Assembly: GCA_029237695.1 (NCBI GenBank)
Contig: CM055273.1
Coordinates: forward strand, 61,369,968-61,433,967
From: Conchocele bisecta
Taxonomy: Eukaryota; Mollusca; Bivalvia; Lucinida; Thyasiridae
DNA length: 64,000 nt
Reading direction: 5' to 3'
A program made the translations under genes and the position numbers. The notes under the pieces were generated by a model. That model did not search any database, was not told the DNA's origin, and was given only the letters and a program-made list of their open reading frames with translations. Below are positions 1 through 14,669 of this stretch, piece by piece. The first letter of the stretch is position 1, and each line of letters begins with the position of its first letter.

Positions 1-3000
1 ACAGTCATTTCAATGGTACACTCCTGTCAATGGTACACTCCTGTTAATGGTACAGTCCTGTCAATGGTACAGTTCTGTCAATGGTACAGTCATGTAAATG
101 GTACAGTCATTTCAATGGTACACTCCTGTCAATGGTACACTCCTGTCAATGGTGCATACCTGTCAATGATACAGTCCTGTCAATGGTACAGTCATGTCAA
201 TGGTACAGTGCTGTCAACTGTACCATCATATCATTGGTACAGTCATGGCAATCATACAGTCATTTCAATGGTACACTCCTGTCTGTCAATGGTACAGTAC
301 TGTCATTGGTACGGTCAGGTCAATGGTACAGCCATGTCAACGGTACAGTCCTGTCAATGGTACACTCCTGTCAATGGTACAGTCATGTCAATGGTACATT
401 CATGTCAATGGGTACAGTCATGTAAATGGTACAGTCCTGTCAATGGTACAGTCATGTAAATGGAGTCATGTCAAGGTCAGCATGTAAATGTACAGTCATG
501 TAAATGGTACACTCCTGTCAATGGTACAGTCCTGTCAATGGTACAGTTATGTCAATGGTACAGTCATGTCAATGGTACAGTCAGTCAATGTACAGATTTC
601 AAGGTCATCCTGTTAATGGTACATCCTGCAATGGTACATCATGTCAATAGTACAGTCCTGTCAATGGTACAGTCCGTCAATTGTACAGTCATTTCAATGG
701 TACACTCCTGTCAATGGTACATCCTGTCAATGGTACATCCTGTCAATGGTACAGTCATGAAATGGTACAGTTCATGTAAATGACACCCTGTCAATGGTAC
801 ACTCCTGTCAATGTAACCTGTCAATGATCAGTCTGACATGTACATGCCTGGTCACAGTACATCATTTAATCATGTCAGTCACAATGGTACAAGTCATGTC
901 AATCATTACAGGGATCATCAATGGTAGCATGGTAACACTCATCTCAATGGTACTCCTGTCAATGGTACAGTCATGTCAATGGGGTCCCCCACAGGTACAA
1001 TCCCTGTCAATGGTACAGTCATGTAAATGGTACAGTCATGAAATGGTACACTTGGTAACAGTCATGTATTGGTACATCCTGTCAATGGTACAGTCTGTCA
1101 TGGTACAGTCCTGTCAATGCTACAGTCAATGTCAAGGTGTCATGTTCAATGGTACAGTCATTTTTAAATGGTCATTGGTAAAGTCTGTTCAAATGTACAG
1201 TCATGTCAATTTAGGTACAGTCTGGATCAATGGTACAGTCATGTCAAATTGGTACAGTTCAATTTCGGCAAGGTCAATGGTACATCCTGTCAATGGTACA
1301 GTCAATGTCAATGGTAACACAGTCATGTGTACAGTCCAAGGTACAAGGTACGTCCTGTCAATTGGTACAGTCAATGTATGTACATTTCCTGTCAAATTGG
1401 TACAGTCCCATTTGGGGTGGGTCATGTACAGTTCCCTGGTTTTCAAATGGTACTCTTCCTGGTTCAATGGTTACAGTCAATTGTAAATGGTACAGCAATA
1501 AAATGGTACAGTCTGTAAATGGGTTAGTAATGTCAATGGTACAGTCCTGTCAATTGTACAGTCATTGTAGAAATGGTTACAGTCCTGGCAATTGGAGTCC
1601 TGTCAATGGTACAGTCCTGTACAGAATGGTACAGTCATGTAAATGGTAGTCTGTCCAATTGGTAACAGTCATGTAAATGGTGGCAGTCATTTTAAAATGG
1701 TTACGTCCTGTTAAATGGTACAGTATGTCAAATGGTACGTCCCTGTCAATTGGTACAGTCCAAATGTAAATGGCTACAGGTCCCTGAAATGGAAGTTGTT
1801 CAATGGTACAGTCCTGTCAATTGTAAACAGCAAATGGAAAATGGTATATCCTGTCATGTACATCCAAATGGTAAATGGACAGTCCATTTAAATGGTACAT
1901 GGTCCCAGTATGTAAACCAAAGGTAAAGTCAATGGTAACAGTCCATGTTCAATTGGTACAGTCATGTAAAATGGACAAAGTCCTGGAAATGGGAGTCCTG
2001 TCATTGTAACAGTCCCTGTCAAATGGTACAGTCATGTAAATGGTACAGGTCCTGTCAATAGGTACAGTCATGTAAATGGTACAGTCATGTCAATGGTACA
2101 GTCATGTAAATGGTACAGTCATGTAAATGGTACACTCCTGTCAATGGTACAGTCCTGTCAATGGTACAGTTATGTCAATGGTACAGTCATGTCAATGGTA
2201 CAGTCATTTCAATGGTACACTCCTGTTAATGGTACAGTCCTGTCAATGGTACACTCATGTCAATAGTACAGTCCTGTCAATGGTACAGTCATGTCAATTG
2301 TACAGTCATTTCAGTGGTACACTCCTGTCAATGGTACAGTTCTGTCAATGGTACAGTCCTGTCAATGGTACAGTCATGTAAATGGTAGAGTCATGTAAAT
2401 GGTACACTCCTGTCAATGGTACACTCCTGTCAATGGTACAGTCCTGTCAATGGTACAGTCCTGTCAATGGTACAGTCCTGTCAACAGTACCATCATATCA
2501 TTGGTACAGTCAAGCCAATGGTACAGTCATGTCAATCATACAGCCATTTCAATGGTACACTCCTGTCTATCAATGGTACAGTCCTGTCATTGGTACAGTC
2601 AGGTCAATGGTACAGTCATGTCAATGGTACAGTCATGTCAATGGTACAGTGATGTAAATGGTACATTACTGTCAATGGTACAGTCATGTAAATGGTACAG
2701 TCCTGTCAATGGTACAGTCATGTCAATGGTACACTCCTGTCAATGGTACACTCATGTCAATGGTACATTCATGTCAATGGGTACAGTCATGTAAATGGTA
2801 CAGTCCTGTCAATGGTACAGTCATGTAAATGGTACATTCCTGTCAATGGTACAGTCATGTCAATGGTACAGTCCTGTCAATGGTACTCTCCTGTCAATGG
2901 TACAGTCATCTAAATGGTACAGTCATTTAAATGGTACAGTCATGTAAATGGTACAGTAATGTCAATGGTACAGTCCTGTCAATTGTACAGTCATGTAAAT

Positions 3001-6000
3001 GGTACAGTCCTGGCAATGGAGTCCTGTCAATGGTACAGTCCTGTCAATGGTACAGTCATGTAAATGGTACAGTCCTGTCAATGGTACAGTCATGTCAATG
3101 GTACAGTCAGTCATGTCAATGGTACAGTCCTGTCATCCGTACAGTCATGTTAATGGTACTGTCCTGTCAATGTTACAGGCATGTCAATGGTACAGTCCTG
3201 TCAACGGTACCATCAAATCATTGGTACAGTCATGTCAATGGTACAGTCATGTCAATGGTACAGTACTGTCAATGGTACAGTCCTGTCAATGGTAGTCATG
3301 TCAATGGTACAGTCCTGTCAATGGTAGATTCATGTGAATGGTACAGTCCTGTCAATGGTAGAGTCATGTCAATGGTACAGTCCTGTCAATGGTAGATTCT
3401 AGTGAATGGTACAGTCCTGTCAATGATACAGCCATGTCAATGGTACAGTCCTGTCAACGGTACCATCATATCATTGGTACAGTCATGTCAATGGTACAGT
3501 ATTGTCAATGGTACAGCCATGTCAACGGCACCATCATGTCAATGATAGTCATGTCAATGGTACAGTCCTGTCAATGGTACAGTCTTGTAAATGGTACAGT
3601 CCTGTCAACGGTACCATCAGATCATTGGTACTGTCTTGTCAATGGTACAGTATTGTCAATGGTACAGTCCTGTCAATGGTACAGTCATGCCAATGGTACA
3701 GTCATGTCAACGGTACCATCATATCATTCGTACAGTCATGTCAATGGAACAGTCAGGTCAATGATACAGTAATGTCAATGGTACACTCATGTCAATGGTA
3801 CAGTCATATCAATGGTACAGTCCTGTCAATGGTACATCCATGTCAATGATACCATCATATCATTGGTACAGTCGTGTCAATGGTACAGTCCTGTCAACTG
3901 TACCATCATATCATTGGTACAGTCCTGTCAATGGTACAGTATTGTAAATGGTACAGTAGTGTCAATGGTACAGTCATGTCAACGGCATCATCATGCCAAT
4001 GATATAGTCATGCCAATGGTATAGTCCTGTCAACGGTACCATCATATCATTGGTACAGTCTTGTCAATGACCAATGCTACAGCCATGTCATTGGTACAGT
4101 CATGTCAATGATACAGTATTGTCAATGGTACAGTCATGTCCACGGCACCATCATGTCAATGATATAGCCATGTCAATGGTACAGTCCTGTCAAAGGTACA
4201 GTCTTGTCAATGGTACAGTCCTGTAAATGGTACAGTCATTTCAATGGTACACTCCTGTCAATGGTACACTCCTGTTAATGGTACAGTCCTGTCAATGGTA
4301 CAGTTCTGTCAATGGTACAGTCATGTAAATGGTACAGTCATTTCAATGGTACACTCCTGTCAATGGTACACTCCTGTCAATGGTGCATACCTGTCAATGG
4401 TACAGTCCTGTCAATGGTACAGTCATGTCAATGGTACAGTGCTGTCAACTGTACCATCATATCATTGGTACAGTCATGGCAATCATACAGTCATTTCAAT
4501 GGTACACTCCTGTCTGTCAATGGTACTGTCTTGTCAATGGTACAGTATTGTCAATGGTACAGTCCTGTCAATGGTACAGTCATGCCAATGGTACAGTCAT
4601 GTCAACGGTACCATCATATCATTGGTACAGTCATGTCAATGGAACAGTCAGGTCAATGATACAGTAATGTCAATGGTACACTCATGTCAATGGTACAGTC
4701 ATATCAATGGTACAGTCCTGTCAATGGTACATCCATGTCAATGATACCATCATATCATTGGTACAGTCGTGTCAATGGTACAGTCCTGTCAACTGTACCA
4801 TCATATCATTGGTACAGTCCTGTCAATGGTACAGTATTGTAAATGGTACAGTATTGTCAATTGTACAGTCATGTCAACGGCATCATCATGTCAATGATAT
4901 AGTCATGCCAATGGTATAGTCCTGTCAACGGTACCATCATATCATTGGTACAGTCTTGTCAATGATCAATGGTACAGCCATATCATTGGTACAGTCATGT
5001 CAATGGTACAGTATTGTCAATGGTACAGTCATGTCCACGGCACCATCATGTCAATGATATAGCCATGTCAATGGTACAGTCCTGTCAAAGGTACAGTCTT
5101 GTCAATGGTACAGTCCTGTCAACGGTACCATTATATCATTGGTACAGTCTTGTCAATGATACAGGCATGTAAATGATACAGTCATGTCAATGGTACAGTG
5201 ATGTCAATGGTACACTCGTGTCAATGATACAGTCATGTCAATGATACAGTCCTGTCAATGGTACCGTCCTGTCAATGGTACAGTCATGTCAATGATACAG
5301 TCATGTCAATGGTACATTACTGTCAATGGTACACCCCTGTCAATGATAGTCACGTCAATGGTACAGTCATGTCAATGGTACAGTAATTTCAATGGTACAC
5401 TCCTGTCAATGGTACAGTCATGTCAATGGTACAGTCATGTCAATGGTACACTCTTGTAAATGGTACAGTCCTGTCAATGGTACTGTCATGTCAATTGTAC
5501 AGTCATGTCAATGGTACAGTCATTTCAATGGTACACTCCTGTAAATGGTACAGTCCTGTCAATGGTACAGTCCTGTAAATGGTACAGTCCTGTAAATGGT
5601 ACAGTCATTTCAATGGTTCACTCCTGTCAATGGTACACTCCTGTTAATGGTACAGTCCTGTCAATGGTACAGTTCTGTCAATGGTACAGTCATGTAAATG
5701 GTACAGTCATTTCAATGGTACACTCCTGTCAATGGTCACTTCCTGTCAATGGTGCTACCTGTCATGATACAGTCCTGTCAATGGTACAGTCATGTCAATG
5801 ATACAGTGCTGTCAACTGTACCATCATATCATTGGTACAGTCATGGCAATCATACAGTCATTTCAATGGTACACTCCTGTCTGTCAATGGTACAGTACTG
5901 TCATTGGTACGGTCAGGTCAATGGTACAGCCATGTCAACGGTACAGTCCTGTCAATGGTACACTCCTGTCAATGGTACAGTCATGTCAATGGTACATTCA

Positions 6001-9000
6001 TGTCAATGGGTACAGTCATGTAAATGGTACAGTCCTGTCAATGGTACAGTCATGTAAATGGTACAGTCATGTCAATGGTACAGTCATGTATAAATGGTAC
6101 ACTCCTGTCAATGGTACAGTCCTGTCAATGGTACAGGTTATGTTCAATGGTAAATCAGTCAATGGTACAGTCATTTCAAATGGAACACTCCTGTTAATGG
6201 TACAGTCCCGTCAATGGTACACTCCAGTCAATGTACATCCCTGTCAAGGTACAGTCCTCCAATGTAGTCATCCCCTTTAATGGGTACAGTCATGAATGGA
6301 CACCCTCTGTCAAAGGTACAGTCGTCATGTACATCCGTCAATGGTACAGTCTTACAATGTCAAGTGCGTCAACATACCATCATATCATTGACAGTCAAGC
6401 CAATGTAACAGTCATGAATATACAGTCATTTTCAATGGTAAACACCTGTCTATCAATGGTACAGTCCCCTGTCATTGGTAGTCAGGTCAATGGTACAGTC
6501 AGTCCAATGGTACAGTCATGTCAATTGGTACAGTGATAAAGGTACATTACTATCAAAGGTACAGTCATGTAAATGGTATCCTGTCAATGGTACAGTCATG
6601 TCAATGTACACTCCTGTCAAGGTACAGTCAATGTCAATGGACTTCATGTCAATGGTACAGTCATGTAAATGGAACGTCCTGCAATGGTACTCAAGTAAAG
6701 GTACATTCCTGTCAATGGTACAGTCATGTCAATGGTACAGTCCTCAATGGTACTCCTGTCAATGGTACAGTCATAAATGGACATCATTTAAAAAAAATGG
6801 ACATCCAGTAAATGGTACAGTAATGTCAATGGAACAGTCCCCTTCAATTGTACAGTCAGTAAATGGTACAGTCCGGCAATGGAGTCCTGTCAATGGTAAC
6901 AGTCCTGTCAAAGTACAGTCAAGTCAAGGTACAGTCATCATGTCAATGGTACAGTCCAGTCATCCGTACAGTCCTGTCAATGTACGTCCTGTCAAGGAAC
7001 AGGCATGTCAATTGTACACCTGTCAACGGTACCATCAAATCATTGGTACAGTCAATCAAGTACAGTCATGTCAATGGTACAGTACTGTCAATGTACAGTC
7101 CCTGTCAATGTACAGTACTGTCAATGGACAGTCCTGTCAATGTAGTCTGTCAAAAGACGTTCTGTCAATGGTAGATTCATGAATGGACAGTCCTGTCAAT
7201 GGTAGTCATGTCAAGGTACAGTCCTTTCAAATGGTATTCAGTAATGGTACAGTCCTCAATTGTACAGTCCGTCAATGGGTACATCCTGTCAATGGTGATC
7301 CATGCAAATGGTACATCGTGTCAAAGATACAGCCAGTCAAGGTACAGTCCTCAACGGTACCATCATATCATTGGTACAGTCATGTCAATGGACAGTATTG
7401 TCCAATGTTACACTTGTCAAGGCACCATCATGTCTAATAGTCATCAATGGTCATCCTTCAATGGTACATCATGAAATGGGACAGTCATTTTCAATGGTAC
7501 ACTCCGCAATGGTACACTCCTCAAGTGCATACCTGTCAATATACAGTCCGTCAATGGTACAGTCATGCAATGGTAGTCTGTCAAAAAACTGTACCATCAT
7601 ACATTGGTACGTCATGGCAATCACAGTCCCTTTCAAAGGTACACACCTGTCTCATGTACAAGTCTGTCATTGGTACGGTCAGTCAATGGTACAGCCATGT
7701 CAACGGTACATCCTGTCAAGGTACACTCCTGTCAATGGACAGTCATGTCAATGGTACATTCTGTCAAAGGACAGTCATGAAAATGGTACACCTGTCAAGG
7801 TAAGTCATGTAAATGGTACAGTCATCAATGGAACATCATATAAATGGAACACCCTGTCAATGGTACAGTCCTGTCAAGGTACTTTATGTCAATGGTAGTC
7901 ATGTCAATGGACGTCATTTCAAAGTACTCCTGTTAATGGACAGTCCGTCAATGGTACACTCATCAATATACAGTCCTCAATGGTACAGTCATGCAATTGA
8001 GTCATTTCAATGGTACAACTCCTGTCAATGGACAGTCCTCAATGGTAGTCCTCAATGGTACATCATGTAAATGGTCAGTCCATGTAAATGATCACTCCTT
8101 CAATGGTACACTCCTGTCATGGACAGTCCCCTGTCAAGGACAGTCCTGTCAATGACAGTCTGTCAACATACCACTATCATTGTACATCAAGCCAATGGTA
8201 CAGTCATGAATCATACAGTCATTTTCAATGGTACACTCCTGTCATCAATGGTAGTCCTGGTCATTGGTACAGTCAGTCAATGGTACATCCTGTCAATGGA
8301 AACAAGTCATCAATGGTACAGTGAGTAAATGGTACATTACTATCAATGGTAGTCATGTAAAGGACAGTCCTGTCAAGTTTACAGTCATGTCATGTACACT
8401 CCTCAATGGTACATCATGTCAATGGTAAATTCATGTCAATGGTACAGTCATGTAAATGGTACAGTCCTGTCATGTCAGTCCAGAAAATGGTACATTTCCT
8501 GTCATTGTACAGTCATGTCAATGGTACAGTCCTGTCAATGGACTCTCCTCAATGGTCAGTCAAAAAATGGTACAGTCATTTAAATGGTACATCATGTAAA
8601 TGGACAGTAATGTCAATGGTAGTCCTGTCAATTGTACAGTCATGTAAATGGTACAGTCCTGGCAATGGAGTCCTTTCAATGGTACAGTCCTGTCAATGGT
8701 ACAGTCATGTCAATGGTACAGTCAGTCATGTCAATGGTACAGTCCTGTCATCCGTACAGTCATGTCAATGGTACTGTCCTGTCAATGGTACAGGCATGTC
8801 AATGGTACAGTCCTGTCAACGGTACCATCAAATCATTGGTACAGTCATGTCAATGGTACAGTCATGTCAATGGTACAGTACTGTCAATGGTACAGTCCTG
8901 TCAATGGTACAGTACTGTCAATGGTACAGTCCTGTCAATGGTAGTCATGTCAATGGTACCGTCCTGTCAATGGTAGATTCATGTGAATGGTACAGTCCTG

Positions 9001-11996
9001 TCAATGGTACAGTCATGTCAATGGTACAGTCCTTTCAATGGTAGATTCTAGTGAATGGTACAGTCCTGTCAATGGTACAGTCCTGTCAATGGGTACAGTC
9101 CTGTCAATGGTGCATCCATGACAATGGTACAGTCGTGTCAATGATACAGCCATGTCAATGGTACAGTCCTGTCAACGGTACCATCATATCATTGGTACAG
9201 TCATGTCAATGGTACAGTATTGTCAATGGTACAGCCATGTCAACGGCACCATCATGTCAATGATAGTCATGTCAATGGTACAGTCCTGTCAATGGTACAG
9301 TATTGTAAATGGTACAGTCCTGTCAACGTACCCCCATCAGATCATTGGACTGCTTGTCAATGGTACAGAATTGTCAAGGTACAGTCCTCAATGTACAGTC
9401 TTCCATGGTACAGTCATGTCAACTGTCCATCATATAAGTACAGTCATGTCAATGGAACAGTCACGTCCAATGATACAGTAATGTCAATGGTACAACTCCT
9501 CAATGGTCAGTCATCAATGGTACATCCTGTCAATGGTACATCCATGTCAATGATACCCATCATATCATTGGTACAGTCGTGTCAATGGTATCAGTCCTGT
9601 CAACTGTACCACATATCATGGTACAGCCTGTCAATGGTACAGTATGTAAATGGTACAGTGTGTCAATGGTACCAGTCAGTCAAGGCACATCATCCAATGA
9701 TATAGTCATGCCAATGGTATGTCCAGTCAACTGTACCATCATATCATTGGAACAGTCTCAATAATCAATGGTACAGCCATATCATTGGACAGTCATCAAT
9801 GGTACAGTATTGTCAATGTACATCTGTCCACGGCACCATCATGTCAATGATATACCATGTAAATGGTACAGTCCTGTCAAAGTAAAAGTCTTGTCAATGG
9901 ATCCTGTCAATGGTACATCCATGCAATGGTCAGTATGTCAACGGTACCATCATAAATGGTACAGTCATGTCAATGGAACATCACGTCAATGATACAGTAA
10001 TGTAATGGTACACTCATGTCAATGGTACAGTCATATCAATGGTACAGTCCTGTCAATGGTACATCCAGTCAATTGATACCATCACATTGGTACATCGTGT
10101 CAATGGTACATCCTGTCAACTGTACCATCATACATTGTACATCCTGTCAAGGTACATATTGAAATGGTACAGTAGTGTCAATGGTACGTCATGTCAACGG
10201 CATCATCATGCAAGATAGTCTCAATGGTATAAGTCCCTGTCAACTACCTCATATCATTGGTACAGTCTTGTCAATGATCAATGGTACAGCCATCATTGGA
10301 CAGTCATCAATGGTACTATTGTCAATGTACAGTCATGTCCACGGCACCATCAGTCAATGATATAGCCATGTCAATGGTACAGTCCTGTCAAAGTCAGTCT
10401 TGTCAATGGTAGTCCTAAATGGTACAGTCATTTCAATTGGTACACTCCTGAATGGTACACTCCTTTAATGGTACAGTCCTCAATGGTACAGTTCTGTCAA
10501 TGGTACAGTCATGTAAATGAAACTCATTTCAATGGTACAGTGCTGTCAACTACCATCATACATTGTACAGTCATGGCAATCATACAGTCATTTCAATGGT
10601 ACACTCCTGTCTGTCAAAGGTACTGTCTTGTCAATGGTACGTATTGTCAATGTACAGTCCTGCAATGGTACAGTCAGCCAATGGTACAGTCATGTCAACG
10701 GTACCATCATATCATTGGTACATCAGGTCAATGGAACAGTCACGTCAATGATACAGTAATCAATGGTACACTCAGTCAGTCAGTCATCAATGGTACATCC
10801 TGTCAATAGTACATCCATGTCAAGTAACCATCATACAATGGTACAGTGTCAATGGTACAGTCCTCAACTGTACCATCATCATTGGTACGTCCTGCAAGAC
10901 AGTATTGTAAATGGTACAGTAGTGCAATGGACAGTCATCAAAGGCATCACAGCCAATGATATAGTCAGCCAATGGTAGTCCCGTCAACGGACCATCATAC
11001 ATTGTACAGTCTCAATGATCAATGGTAGCCATATCATGGTACAGTCAGTCATGTACAGTATTGTCAATGGTACAGTCATGTCCACGGCACCATCATGTCA
11101 ATGATATACCATCAATGGTAGTCCTTCAAAGGTACAGTCTTGTCAATGGTACAGTCAACGGTACCATTATATCATTGGTACAGTCTTGTCAATGATACAG
11201 GCATGTCAATGATACAGTCATGTCAATGGTACAGTGATGTTAATGGTACACTCATGTCAATGGTACAGTCATATCAATGGTACAGTCATGTCAATGGTAC
11301 ATCCATGTCAATGATACCATCATATCATTGGTACAGTCGTGTCAATGGTACAGTCCTGTCAACTGTACCATCATATCATTGGTACAGTCCTGTCAATGGT
11401 ACAGTATTGTAAATGGTACAGTATTGTCAATGGTACAGTCATGTCAACGGCATGATCATGTCAATGATATAGTCATGCCAATGGTATAGTCCTGTCAACG
11501 GTACCATCATATCATTGATACAGTCTTGTCAATGATCGATGGTACAGCCATATCATTGGTACAGTCATGTCAATGGTACAGTATTGTCAATGGTACAGTC
11601 ATGTCCACGGCACCATCATGTCAATGATATAGCCATGTCAATGGTACAGTCCTGTCAAAGGTACAGTCTTGTCAATGGTACAGTCCTGTCAACGGTACCA
11701 TTATATCATTGGTACAGTATTGTCAATGATACAGGCATGTAAATGATACAGTCATGTCAATGGTACAGTGATGTCAATGGTACACTCGTGTCAATGATAC
11801 AGTCATGTCAATGATACAGTCCTGTCAATGGTACCGTCCTGTCAATGGTACAGTCATTTCAATGATACAGTCATGTCAATGATACAGTCATGTCAATGGT
11901 ACCGTCCTGTCAATTGTACAGTCATTTCAATGATACAGTCATGTCAATGATACAGTCATGTCAATGATACAGTCATGTCAATGGTACAGTCATGTC
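1..11996. repeat. 17-bp minisatellite array with higher-order repeats
   Basis: The whole segment is built from a 17-bp unit, tcaatggtacagtcctg, with common variants (…cagtcatg, …cactcctg, taaatgg…, tcaacggtaccatcata). At 17 bp per unit this is roughly 700 copies. The array is open at the left window edge and stops at about 11996. Rare variants recur in the same order (for example the start at 1, again at 4226, 5603 and degraded at 10423), so the array has a higher-order structure of several kb. Blocks at about 480-2040, 6070-8640 and 9310-11130 show frequent 1-4 base losses relative to clean copies. Because 17 is not a multiple of 3 and the unit has no stop in any forward phase, all three forward frames read through as a 17-residue repeat; these readings are not genes. 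Confidence 0.97.
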
Positions 11997-12000
11997 ATCA

Positions 12001-12176
12001 CTGATTCGGGCCTGATTTCTGGCTGATTCGGACCTCGGTGTTGGCTGATTCGGACCTTTTTCTATTTTACGATTTGGCTGATTCGGACCTCACGGTTGGC
12101 TGATTAGGACCATAGGCTAGCTTATTCTGACCTCAATGTTGGCTTATTAGGACCTCAATGTTGGCTTATTAGGACC
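12001..12176. repeat. short 22-bp tandem repeat at the array edge
   Basis: About seven diverged copies of a unit of about 22 bp (ggctgattcggacctcggtg plus tt) follow directly after the 17-bp array. The left copies carry 'attcggacc' and the right copies 'attaggacc'. It is unrelated in sequence to the 17-bp unit. Confidence 0.8.
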
Positions 12177-12244
12177 CACTAAAAATATTATTTTGACGAC
12201 AAACTGTTGGTTATTAAACACATAACATCTAAAACATAATAAAT

Positions 12245-12630
12245 GTATGTACTTTTTCATCAATAATAAAATGATAATCACCCTCCCCAAAGTGTTTCTT
12301 TATTTGATGAAATTTCATAAAATATTGATTTTATTGCTAAAACGCAAATTTCCTATCGGAATTCAACATGGTGCAACAATGAGATGGAGAGTGACGAGGA
12401 GACTAGAAAAACTTTTTTTTGTGCGATTTGACTCGCAAATCTAGCTACATAGCTTGGAAATAATGTAACTAAGAAAACAAGTTAGATATTGAAAATCGGT
12501 CCACAAATTCCAAAATTATTGAAAGAAAGTATTCCCCCATGTTACATTTCCATAGGATAGGATATATATACTTTGAAAGTTTGTCGACCGATTTTGAACA
12601 TCTACACTTGTTTTCTTAGTTGCATTGAAC
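12245..12630. mobile_element. MITE-like inverted-repeat element (fragment)
   Basis: An inverted repeat pairs about 12463-12510 with about 12582-12625 (aactaagaaaacaagt against its complement), and 12255-12330 resembles parts of the elements at 52337-52766, 60629-61208 and 62659-63788. Shared features are 'caccctcccc', 'catgttaaattcccatag' and a block of the form 'gaaaatcggtcc'. It has no coding capacity. A short open frame at 12247-12444 is treated as chance. Confidence 0.55.
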
Positions 12631-12928
12631 CCCTTACAAGCTAGCAATCATGTGTTAATAATATGAAATAGGCACTACTTATGACGGGCGACGTTAGTAT
12701 ATGAAACTAAATTTACCAATTGATAGCTTTACCATGATGTTATATAGTATGCTATAAACGGTACCGTAGTATATTGTAGTATTGCAGAGCTACTTCCCGC
12801 AACTACCACGGTGTTACAACTTCTCTATTATTATTAAATGGTGTCATTGTCGCACTTCTCTTATTTGAACCAGTGATACAATTTAGATATTTCCTTTTCA
12901 TATATAGTACATTAATAGCCTAGGCATA

Positions 12929-13085
12929 GTCGAGCGCGTGGTCGGGCGGTCTGAGGCGTCGGACTGCTGATCTTACGTCCTCATCGGGGGCGTGCGTTGT
13001 GTCGTTGAGCAAGACACTTTATCCACACTACTTCATTCCACCCAGCTGTAAATGGGTACCGGCTAAATACCGGGAAAATCGATAG
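12929..13085 (+). mobile_element. tRNA-derived SINE (tRNA-Leu/Ser-like head)
   Basis: The head 'gcgtggtcgggcggtctgag' followed by 'gcgtcggactgctgatctta' resembles a class II tRNA (Leu/Ser) with its A box. It is followed by a tail with 'ttgagcaagacactttatcc' and 'cccagctgtaaatgggtacc', the kind of conserved 3' block seen in metazoan SINEs. It is transcribable by RNA polymerase III in principle and non-coding. The family name is not assigned. Confidence 0.6.
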
Positions 13086-13289
13086 TATTTGATTGTATGT
13101 ACATGTACTTATGAATAAAAATATGATCCACTGCATGGTGATAAGCCTCAGTATTGAGGGTATATTGAGGTATACTGGCAAAAGCAAAGCATTATATAAA
13201 CTGTATTAGTACATTTACGATCATTTTAAGAAAAAATATCAAGGCTAAGAATCTTCTGTGATATTATTCCCAATTTTCGCAATCATTGA

Positions 13290-13830
13290 GCACGACTGTC
13301 ACTTCGAGAGTTAATACACATTTTGTCCATTTTTGGTATGAATTGTGTTAAGTTTTACATTTACTTTTAATTAACCCAGTGCTATGTCAGATGTGTTTGT
13401 ATCCTGGACTACAGCAACAGGTGCACTAGACGCACACTTGCAATGCATACTTTGTTCTGGTAGTCGTGTTCACCAATTATCCCGGATCGCTCGACTTTGT
13501 CTTGTACTTTTAAACTCACATCAGCGAAGTTAAGTGCAGCTTGGCGGCTATAGAAATTCTCCAGGTGTGTCCTTCCAGTGAAGCTATTATTTTATTGATC
13601 CCTGGTGGTCTTTGAGCACATTTTGACTATTTTTCGTATTAGTTTTGTCCTTTTTACACACAGTTTCACTTCAGCTGTTGGGAAGAGGTACTTGTGTCAT
13701 GGACTGTGAATACAGCACAGGCCGTGACACAACCGAACAGGCGCAATAAAACAGCAGTTGCAATGCATACTTGTTTCTGTTAGTCATGTCCACAGAGTAT
13801 CATGGATCGCTTGACTTTGTCTTGTAAACA
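13290..13830. repeat. diverged direct duplication
   Basis: About 13300-13510 and 13612-13827 are two diverged direct copies. Both end in 'tgcaatgcatac' followed by a 'gtcatgttcacc-like' stretch and then 'gcttgactttgtcttgta'. No gene is seen. 13840-13980 holds a weak tandem of 'tttctatctaatgatgttga' units leading into the GA-rich block. Confidence 0.6.
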
Positions 13831-13985
13831 AAATCACAACATGTGCGGTTTCTATCTAATGATATTGAGAGAGATATAGTGTGTTTCTATCTAATGATGT
13901 TGAAAGATAGAGAAATAAATATTATGGTTTCTATTAATGATGTTGAGAGAATGTGGGTGGGGTGCGGGGGAGAGATATATTGTGG

Positions 13986-14026
13986 TTTCTAGGTAATGAT
14001 AGAGAAAGAGAAAGAGATGAGAAAGA

Positions 14027-14082
<56 letters not shown>

Positions 14083-14165
14083 AGAGAGAGACCGAGAGAG
14101 AGAGAGACCAGAGAGAGAGAGAGAGAGACCAGAGAGAGAGACCAGAGAGAGAGAGACCTAGAGAG

Positions 14166-14229
<64 letters not shown>

Positions 14230-14456
14230 AGAGAGAGAGACCAGAGAGAGAGAGACCAGAAAGAGACCAGAGAGAGAGACCAGAGAGAGAGACCAGAGAC
14301 CAGAGACCAGAGACCGGCCGGCCCGACCGGGCCGGGCCGACCGGGCCAGACCGGACCGGACCGGACCGGACCGGACCGGACCGGACCGGACCGGACCGGA
14401 CCGGACCGGACCGGACCGGACCGGACCGGACCGGACCGGACCGGACCGGACCGGAC

Positions 14457-14494
<38 letters not shown>

Positions 14495-14621
14495 AGAGAG
14501 AGACCAGAGAGAGACAGAGAGACCAGAGTGAGAGACCAGAGGAGAGACCAGAGAGAGAGAGAGAGAGAGAGACCAGAGAGAGAGACCAGAGAGAGAGACC
14601 AGAGAGAGAGACCAGAGAGAG

Positions 14622-14669
<48 letters not shown>

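Noticed and set aside
13..11742. Dozens of forward open frames of 60-235 codons reading MVQSCQWYSHVNGTVLS-type repeats
   Set aside because: They are the automatic reading of a 17-bp unit without stops, in all three frames at once; no start context, domain or non-repeat portion supports a gene.
1..11996. CRISPR-like regular repeat
   Set aside because: Units are contiguous with no unique spacers, and the window is eukaryotic.
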